Shown here piece after piece: positions 6,535-12,128 of a DNA stretch of 12,128 nucleotides; within the stretch, counting starts at the first letter, position 1, and the number at the start of each line of letters is the position of its first letter. Source of the stretch: Rhodospirillales bacterium (GTDB lineage Bacteria > Pseudomonadota > Alphaproteobacteria > Acetobacterales > Acetobacteraceae); assembly GCA_028866335.1 (NCBI GenBank), contig JAGWIL010000032.1:1-12128 (forward strand), written 5' to 3'. A model generated the notes under the pieces. The model was given only the letters and a program-made list of their open reading frames with translations. It had not been told where the DNA came from and did not search any database. The position numbers were made by a program, and so were the translations under genes.

Positions 6535-8987
6535 TACACCATCTCCGCCATTGCGTTGTATTTCAGTCCGCGCACGTTGCAGGCGGCTTCTTCCGCCCAT
6601 GGGTCGATCTGTGCAAATTTCTGCGCGTAGAGAAAATCTTCATAGAGAGTGCGCCGTAGCTCCGCATTATCTACAATGCGTTCCTGCACATATTTAAGCC
6701 CGACACGCTCAAGCCATGGCGCCGTACGTTCAAGATAACGCGCTTCCATTCTGTAGAGTTGCAGGAATGCACAACCATATTCCATTACGTCTTCGTCCGT
6801 GGTGACCTTGCACAGAAGCTCGGTGGCGCGAACTTTAATGCCACCATTACCGCCGACATGCAGGTCCCATCCTGCTTCTGTGGCAACCACACCAAAATCC
6901 TTAATCGTGGCCTCAGCGCAATTACGCGGGCAACCCGAGACAGCAAGCTTCACCTTATGTGGATGCCAGGAACCCCACGTGGCTTTTTCCAACGCCACCC
7001 CCATGGCGGTAGAATCCTGCGTGCCAAAGCGGCACCATTCCGAACCCACGCAAGTTTTTACCGTCCGCAAGGCCTTGCCATAGCCATGGCCAGAAACCAG
7101 CCCAGCCGCATTAAGGTCTTGCCAGACGGCGCGTAAATCTTCCTTCTTTACGCCCAACATGTCGATACGCTGGCCGCCAGTAACCTTGACCGATGGGATA
7201 TTGAATTTATCGACGACATCGGCAATGGCGCGCAGTTCTCCGGCGGTTGTTGTGCCACCCCACATGCGCGGAATGACCGAAAAAGTACCATCCTTTTGAA
7301 TGTTCGCGTGCATACGCTCGTTTACAAAGCGTGATTGCGTATCATCCGAATATTCACCCGGCCAGGCGGCGAGAAGGTAAAAATTCAATGCCGGGCGGCA
7401 AGAGGCACAACCATTCGGCGTTTGCCATTCCAGGGCCTGCATTACCGCGGGAATGGATTTTAGCAATCCGCCCTTTATGCGCCTGCGTACTTCATCATGA
7501 TCATGATCTGTGCATTTGCACATCGGCTTCGCGGTTACGGCATTAAATTCCGCGCCGAGGGCAAGTTTCAACAATCCTTCAACGAGATTGGTACAAGAGC
7601 CACATGAGGCAGAGGCTTTAGTTCTCGCCCGTACGTCATTCACGCTTTTTAGGCCGTGTTCGGCGATAGCGGCGCAAATTGTGCCCTTCTGTACTCCATT
7701 ACAACCACAAATCTCGGCGGTATCAGGCAGGCAAGCCAATGCCTCATCAGGATCAGCCTGTGTCGCGACCGGGCCATGAATTACGGTCTCTCGCAGATCA
7801 CCCAGATGGGTCTTGTCCTTGAGAAATTGGAAATACCAGCCCGCGTCCCGCGTATCACCAAAACAAACCACACCGGCGAGGTGATCGCCGCGCAGCACCA
7901 GGCGCTTGTAAACACCACGGGCGGCATCACGCAGCACAATGTCATGGGTCGTTTCATCGCCCATGAAATCCCCGGCCGAAAACATCTCAATCCCCGACAC
8001 TTTCAGCCGGGTTGCTGTGGCTATGGGCATAAAACGTGTCGGTGCCGTTGCCGCGATATGATCGGCGGCGATTTTAGCCATGTCCCAAATTGGGGCAACA
8101 AGACCGTAGCAGGTTTTGTTATGCTCGATGCACTCACCAATGGCATAAACTGCAGGGTCGGATGTACACATGGTATCATCAACCAGAATGCCACGGTCGC
8201 AGGCTAAACCAGCGGCTTTGGCCAGATTTGTGTTGGGGCGGATACCAGCCGTCATAACCACCAGATCGGCCCTGATCTGCCTGCCATCTTTTAACGAAAC
8301 CGTATGAACGCCGCCACTTTCACCTTCGCCATTGAGCGATTCGGTGACTGCATTTGTATAGATGCTGATACCCCGCTGCGTTAGGTTATGTTCCAGCAAA
8401 TGCGCGGCCGAGGCATCGAGCTGGCGTTCCATTAGCGTAGGCATTAAATGCACCACACTTACCTCCATGCCGCGCAAATTCAACCCGTGTGCGGCTTCAA
8501 GCCCAAGCAAGCCACCGCCAATTACCACCGCGGATTTATTTGGCGCAGCAATTTCAAGCATTTTTTCTACATCGGCGACTGATCGGAAAGTCATCACGCC
8601 TGGGCGATCAATACCAGGAAGTGGCAGAACAATGGGGTTAGACCCAGTTGCAAGCAGCAAAATATCATAATGGCGAATGCTGCCATGCTCGCCTGTAACA
8701 TTCCGGGCCGCACGGTTAATCTCGACTACAGCCTCCCCAACGAGAAGCTCGATTTTATGCGCTGCATACCATTCCAGGTTATTGAGCACGATCTGATCGA
8801 AGTTCTTTTCCCCCGCCAATAATGGCGAGAGCATGATACGGTCGTAATTCGGCTGTGGCTCGGCACCGAAAACAGTAATATCAAACATATCAGGGGCGCG
8901 CGAGAGAATTTCCTCGACGGTTCGCATCCCTGCCATACCATTACCAATAACGACGAGCTTTTTACGCGCGCTGATCATCATATTCAT
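6534..8987 (-). CDS. nirB: NAD(P)H nitrite reductase large subunit
   Basis: Reduces nitrite to ammonium with six electrons. The 817 residues follow the NirB plan. An FAD/NAD pyridine-nucleotide reductase region covers about 10-310 (VVIGNGMAG 12-20, VVIGGGLLGLEAA 154-166). Two BFD-type 2Fe-2S segments follow (C427, C429, C462, C465; then C490, C492, C527, C530). The sulfite/nitrite reductase half-domains cover about 560-780. The siroheme/4Fe-4S ligands are C646, C652, C686 and C690 (CVGSEWC and SGCPRNC). The ATG at 8987 has AAGGA nine bases upstream; Met3 and Met4 are alternatives. It lies 60 bases after the porter gene and is coupled to nirD. No key residue appears to be missing. Confidence 0.97.
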   Translation of the reverse strand: MNMMISARKKLVVIGNGMAGMRTVEEILSRAPDMFDITVFGAEPQPNYDRIMLSPLLAGEKNFDQIVLNNLEWYAAHKIELLVGEAVVEINRAARNVTGEHGSIRHYDILLLATGSNPIVLPLPGIDRPGVMTFRSVADVEKMLEIAAPNKSAVVIGGGLLGLEAAHGLNLRGMEVSVVHLMPTLMERQLDASAAHLLEHNLTQRGISIYTNAVTESLNGEGESGGVHTVSLKDGRQIRADLVVMTAGIRPNTNLAKAAGLACDRGILVDDTMCTSDPAVYAIGECIEHNKTCYGLVAPIWDMAKIAADHIAATAPTRFMPIATATRLKVSGIEMFSAGDFMGDETTHDIVLRDAARGVYKRLVLRGDHLAGVVCFGDTRDAGWYFQFLKDKTHLGDLRETVIHGPVATQADPDEALACLPDTAEICGCNGVQKGTICAAIAEHGLKSVNDVRARTKASASCGSCTNLVEGLLKLALGAEFNAVTAKPMCKCTDHDHDEVRRRIKGGLLKSIPAVMQALEWQTPNGCASCRPALNFYLLAAWPGEYSDDTQSRFVNERMHANIQKDGTFSVIPRMWGGTTTAGELRAIADVVDKFNIPSVKVTGGQRIDMLGVKKEDLRAVWQDLNAAGLVSGHGYGKALRTVKTCVGSEWCRFGTQDSTAMGVALEKATWGSWHPHKVKLAVSGCPRNCAEATIKDFGVVATEAGWDLHVGGNGGIKVRATELLCKVTTDEDVMEYGCAFLQLYRMEARYLERTAPWLERVGLKYVQERIVDNAELRRTLYEDFLYAQKFAQIDPWAEEAACNVRGLKYNAMAEMV

Positions 8988-9047
8988 CGGCGGAAATCCT
9001 TATAGAGTGAGGGAAAGCCAGGGATAAACCCCAAGAAAAATTTATTT
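8988..9047 (-). other. Porter-nirB spacer
   Basis: Sixty bases, AT-rich just after the porter stop. A short GGGG/CCCT hairpin with a TTTAT loop is present with no T tract after it, so it is more likely a neutral or RNA-processing element than a terminator. The last part holds the AAGGA ribosome binding site of nirB. I see no separate promoter. Confidence 0.35.
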
Positions 9048-10277
9048 TTAAATCTTTGGAACCACGCCACCGGCAAAGCCCTGGCTGAAACTGATGCGCC
9101 AATGTTTTTTAACGACATTGATGCCAATGAAGGCGATTATGGCCAGACCTGCAAAAATCAGAAAACCATCCTGATACGAACCAGTCCATTGTTTGGAATA
9201 GCCAAGAGAGGAAGCAAGATAAAACCCGCCAACGCCACCCGCGCAACCAACCAGCCCGGTCATCACGCCGATCTCACGGCCAAAGCGGATAGGAACCAAC
9301 TGGAAAACCGCACCATTGCCAAGCCCAAATGCCAACATGGCGACAATGAAAGCGGCCATGGCCATGGGAAGGGTCGGCAGACCAACACTGACCAGAATGA
9401 GCATCGCTGCCGCCACAAGGTAGAGCACGGAAAGCGATGCGATGCCGCCTATTGTATCCGCCACCCAACCGCCGATTGGGCGGAACAGCGAACCTGTAAA
9501 CACGCAGGCTGCTACGGCATATCCTGCTTGCACCGGCGCCAACCCATACTGGCTGTGAAAGTAAATGCTGAGGCTGGAGGCCAGGCCAACAAACCCGCCA
9601 AACGTTACTGCATAAAACAGCATGAACCACCAGGTGTCACCAATGGCGAGCACGCGCAAATAGCCCGAGAGAACTTGCTTGGGCGGTTGCATCGGCGAAT
9701 CTTTTGCCAGGACAACAAACAGCCCCAGCACGCCGGCCATAAACAGCGCGGCCATACCGAAAACATTTACCCAACCGAAGGCCAAACCTAGCGCCGGGGC
9801 AGCGATTGCTGCAATGACCGTGCCGAAATTACCTGCACCAGCCAGGCCCATTGCTTTGCCCTGATGCTCGGGCGGATACCAACGCGAGGCCATGGGCAGT
9901 GCGATGGCAAAGGAAGCCCCGGCCATGCCGAGCACCAGCCCAACCAGCAGAATGGCTGTGAAACCCGGCACGCCAATCAGCCACGCCCCAGCCAACCCGA
10001 GAATAACGACTATCTGAGCAATGATGCCGGCTCTTTTGGCGCCCAAATGGTCAACCATGAGGCCGTTGAAAATACGCAGAAAAGCGCCCGCCAGAACGGG
10101 GGTGGCAACCATCAGCCCTTTATGGGCGGGGTCGAGATTGAGCGCCTTGGAAATTTGAATTCCCATCGGCCCCAGCAACACCCAGCACATGAAGCTGAAA
10201 TCAAAATACAAAAATGCAGCAATGAGAGTCGGCAGATGGCCTGACTTGAAAAAAGCTTTTCCGCCCGAAAGGGACAT
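9048..10277 (-). CDS. MFS nitrate/nitrite transporter (NarK/NasA type)
   Basis: Inner-membrane carrier of the nitrate-nitrite porter family, 409 residues with about 12 hydrophobic segments. The two nitrate-signature stretches are visible: GMAGASFAIALPMASRWYPP (117-136) with GLAGAGNFGT (144-153), and FGLGNGAVFQLVP (317-329) with VGCAGGVGG (343-351). Arg68 (AFLRIFNG) and Arg266 (LFRPIGGW) fit the two substrate-binding arginines of NarK. As the first gene of an assimilatory operon its role is most likely nitrate uptake, though the family also contains nitrate/nitrite exchangers. The ATG at 10277 has GGAG nine bases upstream. The gene follows a 135-nt leader with a sigma-54 promoter. Confidence 0.94.
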   Translation of the reverse strand: MSLSGGKAFFKSGHLPTLIAAFLYFDFSFMCWVLLGPMGIQISKALNLDPAHKGLMVATPVLAGAFLRIFNGLMVDHLGAKRAGIIAQIVVILGLAGAWLIGVPGFTAILLVGLVLGMAGASFAIALPMASRWYPPEHQGKAMGLAGAGNFGTVIAAIAAPALGLAFGWVNVFGMAALFMAGVLGLFVVLAKDSPMQPPKQVLSGYLRVLAIGDTWWFMLFYAVTFGGFVGLASSLSIYFHSQYGLAPVQAGYAVAACVFTGSLFRPIGGWVADTIGGIASLSVLYLVAAAMLILVSVGLPTLPMAMAAFIVAMLAFGLGNGAVFQLVPIRFGREIGVMTGLVGCAGGVGGFYLASSLGYSKQWTGSYQDGFLIFAGLAIIAFIGINVVKKHWRISFSQGFAGGVVPKI

Positions 10278-10364
10278 GGTGTTTTACTCCGCGGCTGCCT
10301 TCAGCAAATCCGCCTGCGCGCCGTCCCTTGGCACGCGAAATTTCAGTGGGGCTGCCCCCGCTTG

Positions 10365-10393
10365 GCGAATGCAATCGTCATTGACTGCACCGC
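10365..10393 (-). promoter_or_regulatory. Leader hairpin with ANTAR-type hexaloop
   Basis: The stem TGCAGTC (10389-10383) pairs with GATTGCA (10376-10370), including one G-U pair. It can extend by GCG (10393-10391) with CGC (10367-10365) across a small bulge. The loop is the six bases AAUGAC (10382-10377). ANTAR target RNAs are described as tandem hairpins with hexanucleotide loops carrying A at position 1 and G at position 4, and this loop fits. Together with nasT immediately upstream this is a strong candidate recognition hairpin. Confidence 0.6.
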
Positions 10394-10394
10394 A

Positions 10395-10410
10395 AACAGC
10401 ATCTGCCGTT
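10395..10410 (-). promoter_or_regulatory. First leader hairpin, adjacent to the ANTAR-type hairpin
   Basis: AACGGC (10410-10405) pairs with GCTGTT (10400-10395) with one G-U pair and tetraloop AGAT. Opening the top pair gives a hexaloop CAGAUG, which does not obey the A1/G4 rule. It begins two bases after the predicted +1 and ends one base before the next hairpin, the tandem layout expected for an ANTAR target. The pairing is visible; its role is inferred and less sure than that of its neighbour. Confidence 0.4.
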
Positions 10411-10422
10411 CAAACAATACGC

Positions 10423-10438
10423 AGCAATATGCGTGCCA
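10423..10438 (-). promoter_or_regulatory. Sigma-54 (-24/-12) promoter of the nitrate operon
   Basis: The minus strand reads TGGCACG-CATA-TTGCT, a match to the consensus TGGCACG-N4-TTGCA/T at every defined position. The GG (10437-10436) and GC (10425-10424) dinucleotides have the required spacing. It lies 110 bases after nasS and predicts a start near 10412. Sigma-54 promoters need an enhancer-binding activator; NtrC is the obvious candidate for nitrogen control. I could not identify a convincing NtrC site between 10439 and 10547. Confidence 0.85.
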
Positions 10439-10547
10439 ATCAGCAGTGGCCGCATGTTAACAGCACCGATTGGGTTTATGCGCTCACAGCATGATGCTTT
10501 TTTGGTCGTTATTACTCATGATTTATCAGCATCTGTTCCCGTTTTAG
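10439..10547 (-). other. Region between nasS and the sigma-54 promoter
   Basis: Just over 100 bases where activator sites would be expected. Visible elements are an 11-base palindrome AGCAT-C-ATGCT (10498-10488) beside an A/T run and a TGTTAACA palindrome close to the promoter. Neither matches the usual NtrC GCAC/GTGC half-sites. No terminator for nasS is evident on the minus strand. Confidence 0.35.
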
Positions 10548-11534
10548 TCATTTTCGGCTGGGCCAGAAATACTCAGGCTGTGCCTCCGGCGTAGCACCGC
10601 CCGCAGCCAGAAACAGATCCGGCCGGTACAGGCTTGTGGTGTTATCCAGGCTGCCAGGCGGCGCCAAGTTCCAACGCAGCATTTGTGTCGCGAACCAGGA
10701 AGCCCGTGCGGCATCGGGATATTGTTCCATGAAATCAGGCCCACCCGCCGAGGGCGCGAGGGCATTTTCGATCAATGCTTCGGGCAGGTGTAAATATCCC
10801 GGCCGCGCCAGCAGGGCGGCAAGCGCGCCGCGTTTTTTGGGCTCTTCACATAAAGCAGAAGCGGTTCGCAACGTACGCAGTAAGGCTAGAACCCCCGCCG
10901 GGTCGCGCGCCATAAGGTCGTCTCGCAGCACCACGCATTTCTCCGGATGGTCCCGCCAAATCTCTGCCGATGTCACCGCGACAAAGCCCAGCTTCGCATA
11001 CGCCGCCACCTGGCCCCAGGGAGCACCCACGCAAAACCCGTCGATAGCACCGGCGGCCAGGCTACTCACCATTTCGGCTGGCGGCAGCACGCTAATCTCG
11101 ACATCCTTGTCTGGGTCAATTCCCTCCGCCGCCAGCCAATAACGCAGCAGCAGGTTATGGGTGGAGAACACATGCACCACGGCAAAGCGCAGCTTTCGGC
11201 CGGAAGCCACGCCCGTTATGCCACGCGAAGCAAACGCAGGCTGTAGTGCTGCCCCCAGTGTAACCGCATTGCCATTGGCGCTTAGTGACATGGGAATAAC
11301 AAGTTTTGTGCGGCGCCCGCGCAACCCGGCGGCGCAGGCCATGGCCAAGGGCGGCAGTATCACGGCTCCATCCAGGAGACCGTAGCTCAGCTTATCGGCA
11401 ATATTCGCCCAGGATGGCTCGACGGAGAGGTGCACCTTTATGCCGGCAGCAGCAAACAGCCCCTCATGATCGGCCAGAATGACCGGCGCGGCATCGCAAA
11501 GACGCAGCAAACCGAGGCGGATCATGTCCGTCAT
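10548..11534 (-). CDS. nasS: Cytoplasmic nitrate/nitrite sensor, NrtA-like
   Basis: A 328-residue protein related to the nitrate-binding subunits NrtA/CmpA of ABC importers. Family features are GLLDGAVILPPLAMA (52-66), GNAVTLG (88-94), AVVHVFSTHNLLLRYWLA (118-135), GFCVGAPWGQVA (166-177) and DHPEKC (195-200). It has no signal peptide, Tat motif or lipobox, and no permease or ATPase gene lies alongside, which separates it from a transport subunit. In the known NasS/NasT system the nitrate-free protein sequesters NasT and ligand binding frees it. It is translationally coupled to nasT by an ATGA overlap. The ATG at 11534 has a strong GGAGG five bases upstream. Confidence 0.9.
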   Translation of the reverse strand: MTDMIRLGLLRLCDAAPVILADHEGLFAAAGIKVHLSVEPSWANIADKLSYGLLDGAVILPPLAMACAAGLRGRRTKLVIPMSLSANGNAVTLGAALQPAFASRGITGVASGRKLRFAVVHVFSTHNLLLRYWLAAEGIDPDKDVEISVLPPAEMVSSLAAGAIDGFCVGAPWGQVAAYAKLGFVAVTSAEIWRDHPEKCVVLRDDLMARDPAGVLALLRTLRTASALCEEPKKRGALAALLARPGYLHLPEALIENALAPSAGGPDFMEQYPDAARASWFATQMLRWNLAPPGSLDNTTSLYRPDLFLAAGGATPEAQPEYFWPSRK

Positions 11535-12115
11535 TTTTGCCTCCCTCCAGCCGGCTGGTCATGCAGCAATGAAGCCGCAATCTCGGCCAATTTCTTCTGT
11601 TGATCCATGGCGCGGCGCTGCAAAAACCTGTGCGCCGCAGGTTCGCTCATTTTCTCTTGCGCCATAAGCAGGCGCTTGGCCGCATCCACAAGCTGGCGGG
11701 CCTCAATTTGCTCCTGTGCGCTGGCAAGTTGGCTTTGCAGCCCGCGCATACGTTGGAACACGGCCATAGCCGTACGCAAAACCGGCTTTATGGCAGCGAG
11801 CGGCACGCCCCCTGCATGGTAGGAACAAACGCCAGCCTCGATGGCTTCTTCCATGAATTGTGGATCATCCTCATCGATGAACATCAGCACGGGCAGCATG
11901 GTCTGCGCGTTCAACGTACGAACGGAATCGAGTCCATCACGGTCTGGCCGCGCCATATCCACAATCACCACATCGGGGGCGTTACGTTGCACAGCCTCAA
12001 GCAGATTCTCCCCCGAACCAGCAAGGATGAGCACAAAATTGTCATCCAATGCCTCGAAATGTGCAGATAGCTCTTTTCCTTGGCTACCATCACAATCTGC
12101 CACCAGTATCTTCAC
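11531..12115 (-). CDS. nasT: ANTAR-domain transcription antiterminator (NasT type)
   Basis: RNA-binding regulator of about 194 residues. Residues 1-120 form a receiver-like domain with Asp7/Asp9 and Asp53 in place of the acidic pocket and phospho-Asp. The conserved Lys is replaced (SYHAGG, 98-103) and the Ser/Thr site near residue 80 is not obvious, so phosphorylation is doubtful, as in other NasT/AmiR pseudo-receivers. A helix at 120-140 leads to the ANTAR domain (about 137-186) with the usual A-K-LLM...MSE..AHR.LQR.AMD...KLAEIA pattern. It precedes nasS and overlaps it by 4 bases. The start used is GTG at 12115, which has no good ribosome binding site. The frame stays open to the window edge, so the true start may lie just outside. 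Confidence 0.9.
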   Translation of the reverse strand: MKILVADCDGSQGKELSAHFEALDDNFVLILAGSGENLLEAVQRNAPDVVIVDMARPDRDGLDSVRTLNAQTMLPVLMFIDEDDPQFMEEAIEAGVCSYHAGGVPLAAIKPVLRTAMAVFQRMRGLQSQLASAQEQIEARQLVDAAKRLLMAQEKMSEPAAHRFLQRRAMDQQKKLAEIAASLLHDQPAGGRQK

Positions 12116-12128
12116 GTCAGCACGAGCC

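Larger units (their letters stand above)
10278..10412 (-). promoter_or_regulatory. Structured leader of the nitrate operon, likely NasT target
   Basis: This is the predicted 5' leader from +1 (about 10412, 12 bases after the -12 element) to the porter ATG. It starts with two adjacent hairpins (listed separately). Then come GGGG-CAG-CCCC (10358-10348), a 7-bp stem with loop AAGGGAC (10336-10330 with 10322-10316), and GCTG-AAGG-CAGC (10305-10294) just before the GGAG ribosome binding site. None is followed by a real T tract, so I cannot point to a classical intrinsic terminator. NasT-type proteins are known to act by antitermination on such leaders; that this leader is the target is inferred. 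Confidence 0.55.

Noticed and set aside
6535..6600. N-terminal extension of nirD to an upstream ATG
   Set aside because: It would overlap nirB by 66 bases and add an unconserved basic stretch; the ATG sharing a base with the nirB stop gives the expected NirD length.
9102..9791. 229-codon plus-strand open frame
   Set aside because: It lies entirely antisense to the MFS porter; its Lys/Gln/His-rich composition is what the complement of membrane-protein codons gives, and no family is recognisable.
10422..10434. Hairpin ACGCA-TATTGC-TGCGT with a six-base loop as a possible ANTAR arm
   Set aside because: It overlaps the sigma-54 promoter, so it would lie upstream of the transcript start, and its loop lacks A1 and G4.
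10439..10480. GGTGC/GCGCA half-sites as an NtrC site
   Set aside because: The half-sites are too far apart and not symmetric enough for the usual NtrC operator.
10484..10504. Plus-strand AGCA-TGA-TGCT followed by a T run, resembling a terminator
   Set aside because: Only a 4-bp stem, and no plus-strand gene ends here; on the minus strand the T run becomes an upstream A run, so it cannot terminate nasS.
1..12128. Defence system, mobile element, CRISPR array, tRNA or rRNA
   Set aside because: No repeat arrays, transposase-like proteins, tRNA-like clover leaves or rRNA signatures were seen; the coding space is filled by recognisable metabolic and regulatory genes.

Overview
The window is a compact nitrate-assimilation locus with every recognisable gene on the minus strand. 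It reads from the right edge to the left: nasT, nasS, a 270-base gap, an MFS nitrate porter, nirB, nirD, cobA (SUMT), a nitrate reductase fused to a CysJ-type flavoprotein, then a marR-family regulator and a ClC-type anion channel/transporter cut by the left edge. The gene content, the -24/-12 promoter and the NasS/NasT pair suggest a proteobacterium, most likely an alphaproteobacterium and possibly of the acetic-acid/acidophile group. That placement rests on general resemblance only.

Right part (10548-12115): nasT (ANTAR-type RNA-binding antiterminator) and nasS (cytoplasmic nitrate sensor of the NrtA family) overlap by 4 bases. The usual model is that NasS holds NasT until nitrate or nitrite binds. 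The 10278-10547 gap then holds a near-perfect sigma-54 promoter (TGGCACG-N4-TTGCT) and a leader of about 135 nt. Near its predicted 5' end are two adjacent hairpins. The second has the hexaloop AAUGAC, which matches the A1/G4 rule for ANTAR target RNAs. The locus therefore appears to carry both a nitrogen-status input (sigma-54, presumably NtrC) and a nitrate input (NasS/NasT on the leader).

Middle part (1425-10277): a five-gene operon. The porter brings in nitrate. The fused reductase (molybdopterin/4Fe-4S domain plus FMN/FAD/NADPH domain in one 1343-residue chain) makes nitrite. NirB with Rieske-type NirD reduces nitrite to ammonium. SUMT supplies precorrin-2 for NirB's siroheme. nirB/nirD, nirD/cobA and cobA/reductase all overlap by 1-4 bases. 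A well-placed internal ribosome binding site and ATG in the reductase gene could also yield the 617-residue flavoprotein alone.

Left part (1-1336): a MarR regulator, then a ClC gene whose first 282 codons are in view. Between them lies a 19-bp perfect inverted repeat overlapping a plausible promoter, probably the MarR operator. The ClC has His in place of the selectivity-filter Ser, keeps the gating Glu, and lacks the usual proton Glu.

No RNA genes, insertion sequences, CRISPR arrays or phage features were seen. I found no wholly unknown multi-gene system. The most interesting signals are the leader RNA, the fusion with its internal start, and the MarR-operator-ClC module beside the nitrate operon.
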